From Prunella strophiata (Eukaryota; Chordata; Aves; Passeriformes; Prunellidae): 64,000 nt of DNA. The stretch's first letter is position 1. Every line of letters starts with the position of its first letter. The stretch is taken from positions 17,527,266 through 17,591,265 of the forward strand of contig JAZBQD010000021.1 in NCBI GenBank assembly GCA_036583965.1, in the 5' to 3' direction. The notes under the pieces were generated by a model. That model was not told where the DNA came from. It ran no database searches and saw nothing but the letters and a program-made list of their open reading frames with translations. Shown piece after piece: positions 12,328 through 25,678 of this stretch. The translations under genes were made by a program, and so were the position numbers.

Positions 12328-13436
12328 AAAGCATTTAAATCTCTCTCCAGTTTCCATCTTTTTCTAGAATTAAAAAATGAAAGAAATCCAGCAGGCCCCA
12401 TTTTAATTATAACACAACAATTTATTAATAGAACAGTAATGAAGTTTCTGAAATTTGATTTCTTAATCAGACCCCATTGTTATTTTTGTGCCAGATTTGA
12501 GAGTTTAATTTTGGGTACTTCTTCCCAACCTCTGAAATTTTAATCAGAAGTTTTAAGTGTACATGTCAATGAGAAGTTAAAGGCCAAATTTAATAACATT
12601 TTCTACCTTGGGAAATTAAAAGAAGAACCTCACTCTGAAACCCATTATTAACAGTAGATCTTAATTAAACACAGTTATGGTTCTCAATATTTGACTGTGT
12701 TGTGAAGAGATTGGTTTCAGTATTTTTCCCTTTTTGGGATTCAACAAGTGCAGAATATTCAATAGTTAAACTTTTAACTACGTGTAAATAAGTTGTTTAC
12801 TGCAGTGTATTTGTAATTTTTAATTAGAGCAGTGTTGTTTTCTGGTTTCGTGGCTTATCATGGCAATATATTTTTATTACCTACTGTGCTCTTGGATTTT
12901 AAATTATTTATGTAAACATATTGTTTATTCTCAGTAAGCAATGTGACTCAATGCTTCAGAAATATCTTCATAAGAAAAGTTTATTACAGCTCTAAAGCAT
13001 ATCTAATTCATTAAGTAGAATTAAAATGCAGCATTTGAAGCTGGAGCACTTAGAACCCAAACTGCACTGAGCTTCATGGGAACATGAAAGGCTGCAGAGA
13101 TAGCTGAAGCTCTGTATGTAAATAAGGTATATATTTATGTATAATGTTTACTAGCAAGCTGCCCCACATAGTACAGGTGGCTCCTGGAAGCACAGGGACA
13201 CTGTTCCCAAGTCTGGAAATAGGAGCAAAAGTCATTTATTATTGTCAGCATTTCCAAATAACAGCTACTGCTCTGTCTGGAAGGGGATAGACTCTGTTTC
13301 TCTTGATATAAATTGCATTTTTCTGTGCTGCAAACTAAGAGTTAAAGAGACTTCATGCTGGAGCATCAGAGCAGGGGAAGGAGGAGGCTGAACCCAACTG
13401 AATCAAGAGTGGCTGTGGTTTTTGCTGCCTTGAAGG

Positions 13437-13700
13437 AGGTTGTAGTGAGTCTCTTCTGCCAAACCTCCAGTGAAAGGATGAGAGGAAATGTCCTTCAGCT
13501 TCCCAGAGCAGCTTCAGATTAGACACTGGGAAAAAATTCACTGCAGGGGTGGTCAGGGGTTGGAATAATCTGCTCAGGGAGGTGGTGGAGGCGCAGGTCT
13601 GGAAGTGCCAAGAGGTGTCTGGATGTGGCACATGGAGCTGCAGTTTAGCAGTTGGATCTTGGTTTGCAGTCAGAGCTCAAAGATCTCTTGCAGCCTTGAG
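13437..13700 (+). mobile_element. CR1 LINE 3' fragment
   Basis: The order of landmarks follows the avian CR1 3' region: GTGAGTCTCTTCTGCCAA, GATGAGAGGAAATG, AGATTAGACACTGGGAAAAA, TTGGAATAATCTGCTCAGGG, GGTGGTGGAG and GTGTCTGGATGTGGCAC. The 3' end is degraded and the typical ATTCTATG tail is not visible. It is 5'-truncated, as usual for CR1, and fairly diverged. Confidence 0.78.
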
Positions 13701-16700
13701 GATTTGGTGCATGGTCTGTCTTTTCACCAAGAGCTTGATGATGGAGTGCTCAGTGTCTTTGGGAACAGGAATTTTTGCTGCTGGGACATGTTTTGCTTTA
13801 GATTAGATCATCCTGACTTTGGGGTTGGTGCTATGGACTTGGTGGAAATCAGTGGAAATGTTACAACTTCTAATTGATGGCAGCCATGATCATTGTCCAA
13901 AAAAATATATAAATTAAAAAAAAAAAAAATGGCTGCCTAAAATTCTATAAAATAATGCTGAAACTACACTGACATGGGATTTATAGCTCAGTGAGTTTCT
14001 CCCAAATCTCAAATGGTTGAGAAAACGAAGGAGAATTCTCTGGAAAAAGCAAGTTTTAGTTCTGTTCCTTTCCTTGTCTGCCAATCCCCACCCTTCCACA
14101 CAGAGAATGCATAAGCCATAAATCACAAAGACAATTCAAAAAGCCTTTTTCATGTCTTTTGCCAGGATTTTTCCAGAGATCCTGAACCCCCTGTGAACAA
14201 GGATGAGGCTTCACATCACATTGCTCAAAACCACTTAAGGGATCAATTTTGCATACTTTGTTGCACATCAAGCCTTTTAAAAGCACTTTTGTTGCTGGTG
14301 GAGGTCAATAAATTCTCTTTTTTGGGATACACTCCAATCACTTCCAGAAGTACTACATAATGAGAGAGGGATAGGAAGACTTAAAGAGTGAATGCTTAGG
14401 AAGCAACACACTTAGTCATGGTTAAATATGTCTCCTAGAGTCTGAAGGACTTGTCTTTGATTCCTAACAACAGGAGATTTGTTTTCCTTGTGCAGACAGA
14501 AGAATAGCTCCATTGTTACAAATGAATGGCTGAGCCATGCTCTCAGCATGCAGCACCAGAGTTTTTCACTGTAAGTTATACCCAGGAGCATCTCAAGTTG
14601 GCTCTGCAGTTTTTATTGATGGCCTGCCTGAACCCAGCCACTGGGAATTTGTAGTGCATCTCTGGATCTGAAGTTGCTGTGTATTGAGCAGTGTACACTG
14701 CTTTTCTCTTCCTTTCTCTTTTTAAAGTTAGATGGAAAGGCAGGGAGAGACAGAATCTGCTTGAAGCAAAGAAAGGTTTTCTCACTTCTGTCTTTGTGAA
14801 CTCTGAAACACAGAAACACCAGCTCTGGAGAGCTGTGGGTGTTGGGGTGTCCAGCAAACAATGCCAGGAAAAAAAATGTAATCCACTCTGAAAGAATGAA
14901 CTTGGGCAGGTCCCTCACTGCCTGTGAGTGCAGGTGCTCAGTGGTCACTGGCTCAGGAGCATTTTACACAGCAGTCTTTTACTGACACTGTTCCTTGAAG
15001 GTGTTAATACTATCTGGGTGGGTAATTATTGTGATGTTTGTAATTTACTATCATAGAACTAATATCTGAAGGGAAAAATAGTAAAATCTTGCATTGTCTT
15101 TTTTTTTTTTTTCCTTGTCAGTTTGACCAAACTGAATTCTACTTTTCATTTACTGAGCAAAGTAAATGACTCCTCTTTCCCCATACAGCAAACTCTTTAG
15201 GCCTACAGCATTAGGGAAAGCAGCAAAATTGTTTCTGCAGAAGTGCTGTACCTCCTTTATTCTCTTATACCCAGAACCACACTGATGTAACTCTGGAAGG
15301 GTGAATATGGAAGCCAAACCAGCCCCAGTTTCCCTTTGCAGAAGGTGGTTTGTAGCTGGCCAGCACTGTCTGGATTTATCACCAACACTGAACTAATGTG
15401 GAGGAAGCAGCTGATTAAAACAACCAAAAAAAGAAAATAAATAAAAATTCTCAGGTGGGAGCTACAGAGATGGGACAGAAGAGAACAAATGACTGGAATT
15501 AAATCCAATGCTGAGAGAATTGAAACACCTGCCAAAGCTGGGCTCTGTAAAAGCTGTGGACAGCACCTGGTGCTGACCATTCAGCAGAGCCAGCTCCATC
15601 TCTGTCAGCTCCCACAGCAGAGCTGCAGAGTGCAGGATGTGTTTTCCTCCCAGCTGTGAGCAGATGTTGGTGCTGCCTCCCAAGCTCTGTCATTCAGTCC
15701 CTTTGTTGCTCACAGGCATTCCCTGGCTGCTTTAATTTACCACAGCCTGGCAGCTGCTGGCAGGAGAGGATCCCTGGCATCACTGATTCCCCAGCTGCTT
15801 CCAGTGCCTCTCACACCTCCAAGTCTCCCCTGATGCTTCTTTTTGCCCTCTTTTTTACTGATATCCTCTGCCTCTGTGTTGGGGCAGATATTTGACCTCT
15901 TCTTCACTTGTTTCTGCTTTTGTACATCTTGATTTTCAGTGCTTGAGGCCAATTCCAGCTCACCAGCTGGGGCTGAGATTTGTTACAGCAGTTTTTGCCT
16001 TGCTGGGAGGTGAGGGAGCTCCCCTGCTGGCCTTGTCTATGCTCATATCTTATCTTGTCTGGATTTTTTGGCTTTTCCTAGCAGTTTCCAGGGTTTGGGG
16101 AAAGGCTCACAAGGTTTAGGAAACCTGTACATGAACAGGTTGGTATGGAATTACTTCCATGTCCTCTCCAGGAGGCAGAGCAGGGGGGAAATTTTCACCC
16201 AGACTGAGTGAGGCTGTTCTGAAAAACACTGTCCCTTTCCTGAGGGGAGAAAAAAAAAAAACAAAACCACAAAAAAACCAAAAAGATCAACCTCTCTCTC
16301 CTTGATTGGTCTCTGAAATAGCAGAAGTGTCTGAATTAAATTATTAAAGGCTACCTAAAGCAGGGGGCCCAGGAATTCTCAATCCATGATTCATAGTTTT
16401 GCCCAGAGCCCAGCTACCTGAAGCTAGACTTCATCACTCCTGACAATACTTGTCAAAAGATCCCCTTCGAATTTTCCACTGCTCTACTCTGTTGGCATAA
16501 ATCATACTTAATATGTTGATATTAAAGCTGTGGATGATAGCATTGAAAATCTGTGTTTCCATGAAGTCAAATAAGCCACAGTCACCTATTTCAACTTGCC
16601 TTGATATTACCTTTAGAATCCTGAATTCTTGATTAATAAGGATGAATGTAGCATTTAAGGGGAGTTTAATTAGACCCTCTGTCTTTATCCTGCACAACAA

Positions 16701-17448
16701 TATTATGCCACATTATGATTTCAACCGTGTCAGCACTCAGAATGAATGGCTGTGAACTGTGAAATTATAGGGCACATTTTTCATGTCACTGCCTAAACAA
16801 TATTGCAGATCTTCTTGAGAAATACAACAATAGGATCTATCAGTCACAAGTTATGCTTGCAGTGGAAGGCAGATGCAGACAATAACTCACTTTGTCATTA
16901 CTGTTCTCTTCTAGTCTCAGAAAAGGCAGGATTTTGTCTCTGGAAGAAGTAAAGAGTATCTTGATTATAATAAGTTAGCTATCAAGTTTGAGGACACAGT
17001 GTGAGGAGTTGTGTTGATGGGGAAGGGGGTGGTATGGATTTCTCTTAATATTTTAAAGCTATTGAATTCTGGAGTCTCACTCAGCTGCTTTGATCGTGTG
17101 TGAATGTCTGTGTGTAGTTTCAGCTTTCAGTGGTGCTTTGATAGAAATTTATTTGGGCTGGTTATAAGTGTGATTGGAGCTCCAGGGACCAGTGGTGTTT
17201 TACATGATGGCAAAAGCCCCAAAACCAAGCACTGAAATCAAAGATTTCCAGAAAGATTGGTGCTGTACCCAGGCCTGAATCCTGCTATGAAAGGGAAGTG
17301 TCTAATTAAGCAATGCAGCTCTTTAAAGCAGGTACAGATCTTGCATGGCACTGAGCAGATATTGTCTGCCACATTCTGGCCATATTTCATTAATTCACCA
17401 TCTCCAGAGTAAGAATAGAATAAATCATGGACACTCCCAATTCAGTGG

Positions 17449-17665
17449 CAAAATTCCTGCTGAATCTGGGGGAAGTTTCCATGTGGGAGCAGGAGTGTCC
17501 CCAAATGCACAGAATTTCTGTTGCATTCCTACTGAGAGTACGATTTCCATGTGGGAACAGGAATTTTCCAAATGCACAGAATTCCTGTTGCATTCCTACT
17601 GAATCTGGGAGTAGATTTCTATGTGGCAGCAGGAACTTTCCCAAATACACAGAATGTCTGTCCTG
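17449..17665. repeat. minisatellite, period about 68-72 bp, about 3 copies
   Basis: Copies begin at 17476, 17544 and 17616 with TTTCCATGTGGGAGCAGG or a close variant, each followed by a CCAAATGCACAGAATT-type core. The first two also share TTGCATTCCTACTGA. A partial copy precedes the first (AAATTCCTGCTGAATCTGGG). Some open frames pass through it and give repeated peptides, which I regard as accidental. Confidence 0.88.
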
Positions 17666-18409
17666 TGTTCACAGCCACTGCTCAGTGGCAAGGCAGCCCC
17701 AGCCTGAGCATTTCAAGGTACAAAAGCCCCATCTCCCTTCAAGCTCACTGCTGGTTATCCTTGGAGTGGAATTGGAGTTCAGTGAAGAAATTGTCAGAAG
17801 GTTTAAGCACTCATTTTTACTAAATGGAGCTCTGCAATGTTACTGTAATAGGAAAAACGCCTTGTAGAGTTCAATTGGAATTTTTTCTATTAACTTTGTA
17901 ATAAGGATGCCAATTTCTGCAAAATAGTTTCTGAGTAAGAGTGAAATTATGCACTTTGTTAAGCAGCAGTAAGCCTGCAGATTCAGTCTTGGTTCAAATG
18001 TGAATTACTAGGGACTGACTTCTTCCTAATTTTATGACCATTACACTCTAGGTAAATATGCCTACAGAGACATGCATGCCTGCTCTCCATAGAGCCAGAT
18101 AATTATTATCCATGGCATCCCTTGGGCAGCTCCTCTGGGCAGTGCCCAGCTCCACATCACCCTGGAGACACCAACCCTCCTCACCCAGATTTCACTGCAC
18201 ACTCCAAACCCTGGAGAATTTTTACACAATGCCCTGTTTTGATGGGTCTGGCAGAGTAATGTTTCCTCTTGCACCTGGGAAATTTCCACAAGAATTCTCA
18301 CTGCCTAAGGCTCAGCCTCTCTGGAGGGTAGGATTTTACACAAATGCAGCCCCAGCCTGTCAGGGCTCTCTCAGGAGCTGGAGATGACCCTGATCTGTTT
18401 GAGAGTCTC

Positions 18410-18984
18410 TGTGTCCCAGCCCCAGAACCAAAGAAGGAGTCAGGACTCTTCTTGTGCAGTTCCCAAGGTTGTTTATTATTTCTTATCTAACAAATTTTCT
18501 CCCTGACCAGCCCAGGTCTGTTCAGCAGGTCAGTCCCAGGCACACTGCCCACCTCTGGGGTGGTGTTGTCTTTTTATACTAAAAACTACCTGTACATTAT
18601 TTACAGTTATTTTCCAATACCTATCACCCTGTGTTACACAGTCCAACTCTACTCTAAGCCAATCCCAAAAGTGCCACCATCACCCAGAAGATGGAGGCTG
18701 TGAAGAAGGAGAAAGAAGGACAGAACACGGCTCAAATTCCTCCATCTTGACCCCTAAACCCTCATTCTAAAAAATCTCAAAATTCTACTTTTTCACCCTG
18801 TGATAAGCTAATTATTACTCTACTTAATTTTTGTGGCTTGCAACTCTTCATATAAGGTTGGTAATTTTTTCCATGGCTCAAAATCAAAGGCACAGGGGTC
18901 TTGGGCTCTGTGCCAAGGTCTCTGATCCCCTGCCGGGGGCTGGAGCCATCCAGGGCAGCCAGAGGGATCTCCTGGGTTCTGACA
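18410..18984 (-). mobile_element. solo LTR of an endogenous retrovirus-like element
   Basis: On the minus strand the segment begins TGTCAGAACCCAGGAG and ends GGGGCTGGGACACA, so it has TG...CA ends about 575 bp apart. On that strand a TATA-like AGTATAAAAA lies at 18580-18571 and a polyadenylation hexamer AATAAA at 18477-18472, in the right order for an LTR. No internal retroviral coding sequence is attached, and I could not identify a target-site duplication, so the ends are approximate. Confidence 0.75.
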
Positions 18985-19645
18985 CCAGCCTTCATCTGAT
19001 CATTCTTCAGGACTAAAATAAGGAATTTTTCTACTAGGAGGGGAACCAGGTGTGCAGTTTCTGGCCCTGGAATCTTCTAAGTTATTAACCAGTGTTTAAA
19101 AAACATTTTAGCCCAGAAAGAAAACAGCACTGTCTCAGTTTTGCACATGTCCAAGTCAAGGGTGTTAAGTCAGTTGACTCATGGAAACTGCTGCAGAGTT
19201 TAGGTTTTGAAGTGCAAGGAAAAAGAAAAAGGAAAAGACCCAAATGGCTTTAATCTTTGTATAACTGCTTTTGAACAAGTCCTTCTTTGTGCAGCCAGGT
19301 GAGTCTTTTCATTACAGCTTCTGGCATTTCAGAGGGGGAAAAAAAAACCCAGATTATTTTAGTTTTACAGGTTTTGAGGCTTCCAGTTTTTTGTCTGTCA
19401 AATTGAAGCATTAAAATTCACCTCACAGTGATGCTCCGGACCTGCATTGAAGTGGCTGGCAAAACATTCAGATCCCAAAAGACAAGGGAAAAGGGTGTGA
19501 GAAATTTAACTCCTGGGCATCCAACCCAGGGTTAAACAGCATGAAGTAACCAGGGCATAATAAAATTTTAGGAGATTAAATACATTCAATTCCCAGAGCA
19601 CTGTATTTGTGTTCACTAAATGCAATGGATATCAAGCAGAAAATA

Positions 19646-19822
19646 AAAAATATATATGGCCAAATAGTGAAATACTGGTAAAATATTTATTAATTTTATG
19701 ATATTATATAGATATATATAATTCTATTTCTACTATTTATATATTTATTTATTATATTTTACCAACATATTTTATATATCTTTATATATATATAATATTT
19801 ATTATATTTCTATTTGTAAATT
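19646..19822. repeat. TA-rich low-complexity stretch
   Basis: Runs of ATATAT, TTTATT and ATATTT words with almost no G or C. Confidence 0.85.
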
Positions 19823-21826
19823 ATTTACCTCATTGGTATCACCCTGCAATCAGGCAAGTCCTGGATAAAAAGTTTGTCAGCACTGTCAGGGTGGTAAATT
19901 AAGGTTAAACAAGCAACTCCAAATCTTCCATTTCCTGGGTTTTTTTAGTGCTTAAGCCCACAGCATTTAATAAAAGCTCTTTTTGTGTCATAAATGAATA
20001 GTTTTTGGAGCTTTCCCCTCTAACCTCTTCACATTTTCCATCACTGGCCAGCAGATCTCTTAAATGACACACATTTGTCATGTTGTTAATAAGTGTCTGA
20101 AGGGGGCTTGGTTATTATAATTATTATTATTATATAAAAATTGAGCTGTGCACAGTGGATTTGTTGTAGGCAGCACATCAGAGCAAGCCCTCAGATGCAC
20201 ACAGGATTTGTACCCTGGCAAAAAGAAGCTTTTTAACTTGCAAGAGGAAATTACTGACCTCTTCAGCATGAACTCACCTTTCATAAAGGATAAAAATTTA
20301 TATCATCCTTTATAGATAAAGACAGTATGCTATCTATACAATCCTTTTCATAAAGGATAATTTTTCTGTAAAGAATATACTTAATTTTTTATTTCCTTGA
20401 AAAACACAGGAGGGCTTAATACATTGTGTATTATATATTGAAATACACTTTGTGACTTCTTTTTTTCAGAATATCTGTCAGGATTTAATTTTGGCCATCC
20501 TCCATTAACATTTATTTGTTCAAGGACAATTTAGTTTTGCAGTAACATCCCTCAGACAAGGGATGTTGCAGAGAACATTACAGAGTGTGGAATGTGAGTT
20601 TTCATGGTTTTGTTCAACAAGTGGAAAGCAGCATTTTGTTTCATGACATCCCTATCCCAGCACAGGGAAGGAGCAGGGCTGGGCTGGTTTTCCTGAGTGC
20701 AACCTGCCAAGAAACTCGGAGGCTTTCTGAAGTCAGTAGAACATTATTTCTGTCCTATCATCTCTGTGCTCTGCCTTGGGAATAACTGAGTGTCAGGAAC
20801 CAGCCCTGGGCAAGCTCAGCCAGCTGGGGAATGCCCCAGCTCTGGCAGCACAGGAAAATGCTGCCCTTGCTTTGCTCGCACCTTCAGCTCCTTCACAGAT
20901 TTGCTTTCTGAATTACCACTTCTTGCACAGCCAATTTATTGTGTGATAAATTTTGTCCTTTCTTAGGTGGTCCCCATTTTGTTTTTTTTTTTTTTTTTTT
21001 TGGGAGGGGTTCGTTGCTAGGCTAAGAAAATGCAAAATATTCATCCCTTTCAACCCAAACCATTCTAGGATTTCCTCTAGCACTGCAGATGTAAAAACTA
21101 CTTCATGTAGTAAGGGATAAGGTGGAGTAAATTCTTTCTGTTAATAACTCTGAGTGCCTTGGGAGTAGCCAGGGATCCCATGTGTGTATGTTCAGACTGA
21201 GACACAGTTTGTGTCTCTTCTGTTTGTGTCATCTGTGAACATTTTTTCCTTCCTAAAGGTCTGTCATTAACAGAAAGTTTTGTTAATGTTTAGTACCAAA
21301 GGAAGAAATTTCTGCTAAATCTCCAGGAGTTAATTTCCAAAATGTCCCCCTTGATATTTCCTGGTCCTGGGAGAAAGGCTTGTGATAATTCTAGACTTTA
21401 TTATTAATTATTTTCACAGTGGCAAGGTGTTGCCACTTTGGGATATCCAGTGTCCTCCAGATTTACACTGGACTGGAATTCTTTGTAAAGTACTGATGAA
21501 AAAGGCACCAAAAGAGGCAAGTGAGTGTGCAAGAGGCAGCTGGAGGTGCCCAGGGGTGTGTGCTGCTCTCACTCTGCCCTGGGGCATCAGGGCTGTGCAG
21601 GCTTTGCACTGGCACAGACACAAACTGGGCTGAAATGATCACTTGGCACTTTTGTCACCCTTCCCTCTTGCAAATTCATTTGCAGAAACAGATTCCCTTC
21701 TTGAAGAGATGAGTCCCAGAGTCAGAGGTGCCCAGGGCTGGGAACATGTTTGGGTACATATTTGGATGTGTTTGGTACATATTTGGGGACAGGCTCAGGA
21801 TGTCAAATGTGCTGCTCTGCCCTTCT

Positions 21827-21862
21827 GGGAGCTGTTTTGGGAGCTGTTTTGGGAGCTGTTTC
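21827..21862. repeat. 12-bp tandem repeat, 3 copies
   Basis: GGGAGCTGTTTT occurs at 21827, 21839 and 21851; the third copy ends in TC rather than TT. A short run of similar TTTGG(G)TACATATTTGG words lies just upstream (about 21748-21787). Confidence 0.9.
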
Positions 21863-23195
21863 CAAGCCAGGTTTCCTGTGGGACTCTGGTACCTCCTGGA
21901 AGCTGCCAGAGCAATCCTTGGCTGGGAGCAGCCACAGTCCAGCAGAGCTCTATTGATCCTAGATTAAAACTTCCCAGTCTGAGCCACTTCCAGCCTCCTT
22001 TCTGCCCATCCCTTAGGGAAAAAAAAGCCTGGAGAAGCTGTAAAATGTGCTATTCCCCAGTTGTGTTCAATACTGACATTTCAGTGCAGAATCTGCTGGG
22101 CTCTTATAAAAATTTCCCAGTTTTTCAAGAGCTACCAGGGCAGTTCTTGGGCAGTGAGAGCAGCAAATGGATTTGCAGTGGGAGCACAGGCACAAAGAAC
22201 AGGCATGTGCAGAAACTTTGATAGAGTTTTGCTGCCAGAATCCTTCTCTGGGTAGTTTGTAAAAGACCCTGAAGCTCATCTGATGCTGATTAGCTTTTGA
22301 GGCACAATTGCTACAATGAGAAAACTTTTACTGATTTGCATGTGTTGACAATTATTCTAACAGTAACAACCTGATTATACCAGTGTGTTAGTCCCAGATA
22401 TGGTGTATTATTCCCTAGCTTTAGGAATAATTCTGATAGTTATGGCCTCTGGCTTCATTTAACCATAGCCCTAATCACTTCTGATTAAAACATACATAAA
22501 TGAGTTTGTGGATTTTTTAAATTTTTTTTTACACCTCAGCTTCTAGGGGTTTTTTTTGCCCCAAAGGAAAGAAAAAGAGAAAATTAGGTTTCAGCACAGA
22601 GAAATGTTTGAAAGACTGTACAATAATAATGAAAAATGTTTTCATTTCCAGAAAATTTTATTTAACCACCTCATTAATACAGTTTTATTATTTTGATTTG
22701 ATTAATTGCTGTAGGTTTTGAGTTTGGGTTTATTTTATTATTCGAGTTGCAATGACTCTCCTGTTACTTTCTTCATGTTTACCAAGGGGTTTACACCATT
22801 ATTTCTCCACACAAATAACTAATTAGTCAACCATTTTCTCATTTGACATTTCTCTAGTGGCGGGGGACTGAAAACTGAATTTCATCCAATTTTTCACTCT
22901 GTTTTGATGGTATCATTGGAGCTAGAGAATTGTGATGAAAGGCAGCCTGTGAAATCCCTGATGTGACAAACAAAACAAAGCTGAGATGAGGAATCTTTTA
23001 GCTCCGATGGGGGAGATGGGGTGCATGGTTTTCAAAGAGCTCTGCAGATGCAAACAGGAGCAAACCCAGCTGCAAACCCTTCCCTCGGGGCCAGGAACCA
23101 CCTCCAGGGCCAAAATCTCTGAGATCAGGGCCAGGCTGCCTCTGGAGCTGTGCTGCCTCTTCAGACAGGATTAGGGTTTAGTTTTAACTTCTTCT

Positions 23196-23756
23196 TGTCA
23201 GGGTCAGGATTAAATGGGTGAGATGGTATTTCTTGTTGGGACTCAGATGTTTATTAGTTCTTATCTCTGTTACAGTCTCACAAACCCTGATTTCTACAGC
23301 ACTTTAACAAACTGGAAATGGAGCCCCATCTCTCTCTCTACAAGGCCTTTTAAGGATAAACTGTCTAATTAAGAAATGACACCTAAATTTTATTTTTTTT
23401 TACTTTTAACCCAATAAGCAACCACCTGTGTCCTGCAATGAGGACTTTTTATCTAATTACACAAAACCACCCAAACCCATGGAGGAGAAGGTGAATAAGG
23501 ACCAACCTCCACCCTAAAACCTCCATCTTACTTTATATATATTACTACATTCTAAACCCTTAAACTCTAAGTTTTCCACCCTGTGACATTACACACTCCT
23601 ATTCAAACTCCACACCATAATCCCAGTTTTATCATTCAGTTTTAGAAGCCTTCTCCACAGCCTCAGGTCAATGCAGTGTTCTCTTGGGGGTCAGTGCCTG
23701 TCAGCACAGAAAGTCTAAAATTCCAAAATTCTCAGTAACCAGGGTTCCAACAGATC
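23196..23756 (-). mobile_element. solo LTR, same family as the one at 37.7 kb
   Basis: On the minus strand it begins TGTTGGAACCCTGGTTACTG and continues with a segment shared with the + strand LTR at 37685, including ACTGAGAATTT, TTTCTGTGC and CCCCCAAGAG. An AATAAA hexamer on the minus strand lies at 23255-23250, suitable for an R region. The length is about 560 bp. The 23196 end is my best estimate and no target-site duplication was identified. Confidence 0.75.
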
Positions 23757-24747
23757 AGCATAAAGCATCTGCAAGGCTAAATCTGGGCATAAACTCCCAG
23801 GAACTCAAGGGACACTCTGGGATCACCCAGGAAAAATCTGCTGCATAATTTTGTTAGCTCAAGGGATGGGAAAAGTAAAGTTTTTATCTTAAACCAGAAG
23901 GTGTAAGAGACAACTAGGTGAAGAAAATGAATAGCTGGGGCAGGGAGTTCCTACAAAACCTGTGATGCCCAACAGCTGATGGATTCACCCTGGGCTGTGC
24001 CCAGGTTATCAGTGAAATTTGCATTTCCAGTGACCAAAAATGCACAGAGTCACTTGTGGCACAACACTGATGGGGGGTTTTAATTTAATTATTTTTTAAT
24101 TGTACTCTAAGTTGACATTTCCAGCCTGTGAAAATACTGCAAGGCCATAAATACATTCCTCAAAGCTGAAAAATGGTTCTTGCATAAATCCCCAATCTTT
24201 AGTGAGTTTAAAATTGCATCTGACCTAACACCTTCCTCAACAGTGTTTCTAGAAAATGTGATTTATTTCAGGTTTTAAATTTCATACATGATATGTTTGT
24301 TCTGATTAATAATAGTATTGATTTCAGTTAAGTTTGCTTTTTTACATTTTTAATTTTGGGGTGTTTTTAAAGAATCCAGCCACAATAACTTGAGCACGTC
24401 CGAATCTCTGCAGGAGAGCACTGCAGGAGGTTTTTCACAGCCTGCTGCTCATGAAGCATAGAGCCACACTTTTAATGCATTTAAATCCAAATTCAAATCT
24501 GCTCATTTAATGGTAAAGAAGCTTGCCTAGGCTTAGCTTGGTAGCTGGAGTGTGTAAATCAAAGCTGAGCACTGGAAAGCACAAGCAGAGGACAATTTAG
24601 ATTTTATTATCCTTTCTGATTTTTGACAGCACCTTTTGGGTTAACTCTGTGTTAACAAAGCATGGTTACAAGGAGTGGGTTTAGGCCAAGGTTTAGGCCA
24701 GACACAGTGAGATTTAAGATTCCCAAAAGGTGTTGAAAGCTGTCAGT

Positions 24748-24797
24748 GATGATCTCCAGGGGTTCCTTCCAGCCTCAACCACTCTGGGATTCTGTGG
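24748..24797 (+). mobile_element. short CR1 3'-end fragment
   Basis: GATGATCTCCAGGGGTTCCT and TCCAGCCTCAACC followed by GGATTCTGTGG match the extreme 3' end of avian CR1. Only about 50 bp remains recognisable. Confidence 0.7.
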
Positions 24798-25298
24798 AAT
24801 CCCCAAGTCAGAGATCCAGAGAGCTCTGAAAGCCTTGGGGATCAGGAATCAGCATGAACACTTTTACAACTGACAGGAGCAGCTCTGGAAAAGCCCTTTA
24901 GTGGGGCCACCACTGCTCCCTTCATCATTTCCCTTATAACCTGGCCTGTAGTATTTGAGATGCCTAAATGCTTATATTTTGTCTCAGTAACATTGTATGA
25001 TGAAGTGGTTTGGGTTTTTTTTTGATATGAAATCCTCTGGTTGCCTTTTAGTCCTTTACCTATAATGGAAATAAATTCAGATATCCCAAACAATGCCTCC
25101 CTTAGGACAGGCTTTGTCACAGGGACCAAGAGTCACTGCCCTGTACCAAACTGTGTTTGGGGTTTGCAGTTGCAGATTTTAGGCAGTGGCTTTATATCTG
25201 AGTAAAAAAATGGAATCCAAACTTCTATCTTCACCTGCACCTTGTAATTAATACATCTAATCACTCCACATTTTTTTTCAGTATCTGAAAAAAAAAGT

Positions 25299-25430
25299 GA
25301 ATCACAGAATAACAGAATGGTTTGGGTTGGAAGAGCCTTTAAATATCAGCTCATTCCAACCCCCCTGCCATGGGTGGGGATGTCACCACCAGCCCAGGAT
25401 GCTCCAGGCCCCATCCAACCTGGCCTTGGA
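25299..25430 (-). mobile_element. CR1 LINE 3' end, inserted in antisense
   Basis: GAATCACAGAATAACAGAAT is the reverse complement of the CR1 octamer-type tail. It is followed by GGTTTGGGTTGGAAGAGCC, CATTCCAACCCCCCTGCCA and CCCCATCCAACCTGGCCTTG, all typical of the reverse complement of avian CR1. It is 5'-truncated and about 130 bp long. Confidence 0.92.
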
Positions 25431-25515
25431 AAATGAAAAGCCCAAAACTGCTCCAACAACATTCTTCCAGTGGCTTTAGTGCCACAAACATTTTAAAATT
25501 CAAAATAGAGAAGCC

Positions 25516-25525
25516 AAAAAAAGAA

Positions 25526-25556
<31 letters not shown>

Positions 25557-25678
25557 CCCTCCCTCACAAAACAAACAAACAAACAAAAACCAAAAAACCA
25601 AAACCAAATAAAAGAACAAAAACCCAAAACAACAACTGAAAAAAAAAAACCAACAAAAAAACCCCCAAAACAACACAA
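25516..25678. repeat. A-rich low-complexity stretch
   Basis: Long A runs broken by single G, then AAAC and CAAA words. It lies about 85 bp after the antisense CR1, separated by unique sequence, so it is not that element's tail. Confidence 0.85.

Noticed and set aside
17427..17867. 146-codon open frame with repeated peptide units
   Set aside because: The repeats are the translation of the ~70-bp minisatellite, and similar repeats appear in other frames and on the other strand.
20280..20360. Repeated CATAAAGGATAA words
   Set aside because: Two short direct copies in A/T-rich sequence; too short to call a repeat element.
21643..22221. 192-codon open frame on the + strand
   Set aside because: It crosses a 12-bp tandem repeat that gives a repeated tripeptide-like pattern; no recognisable domain and intronic position inside CDH13.
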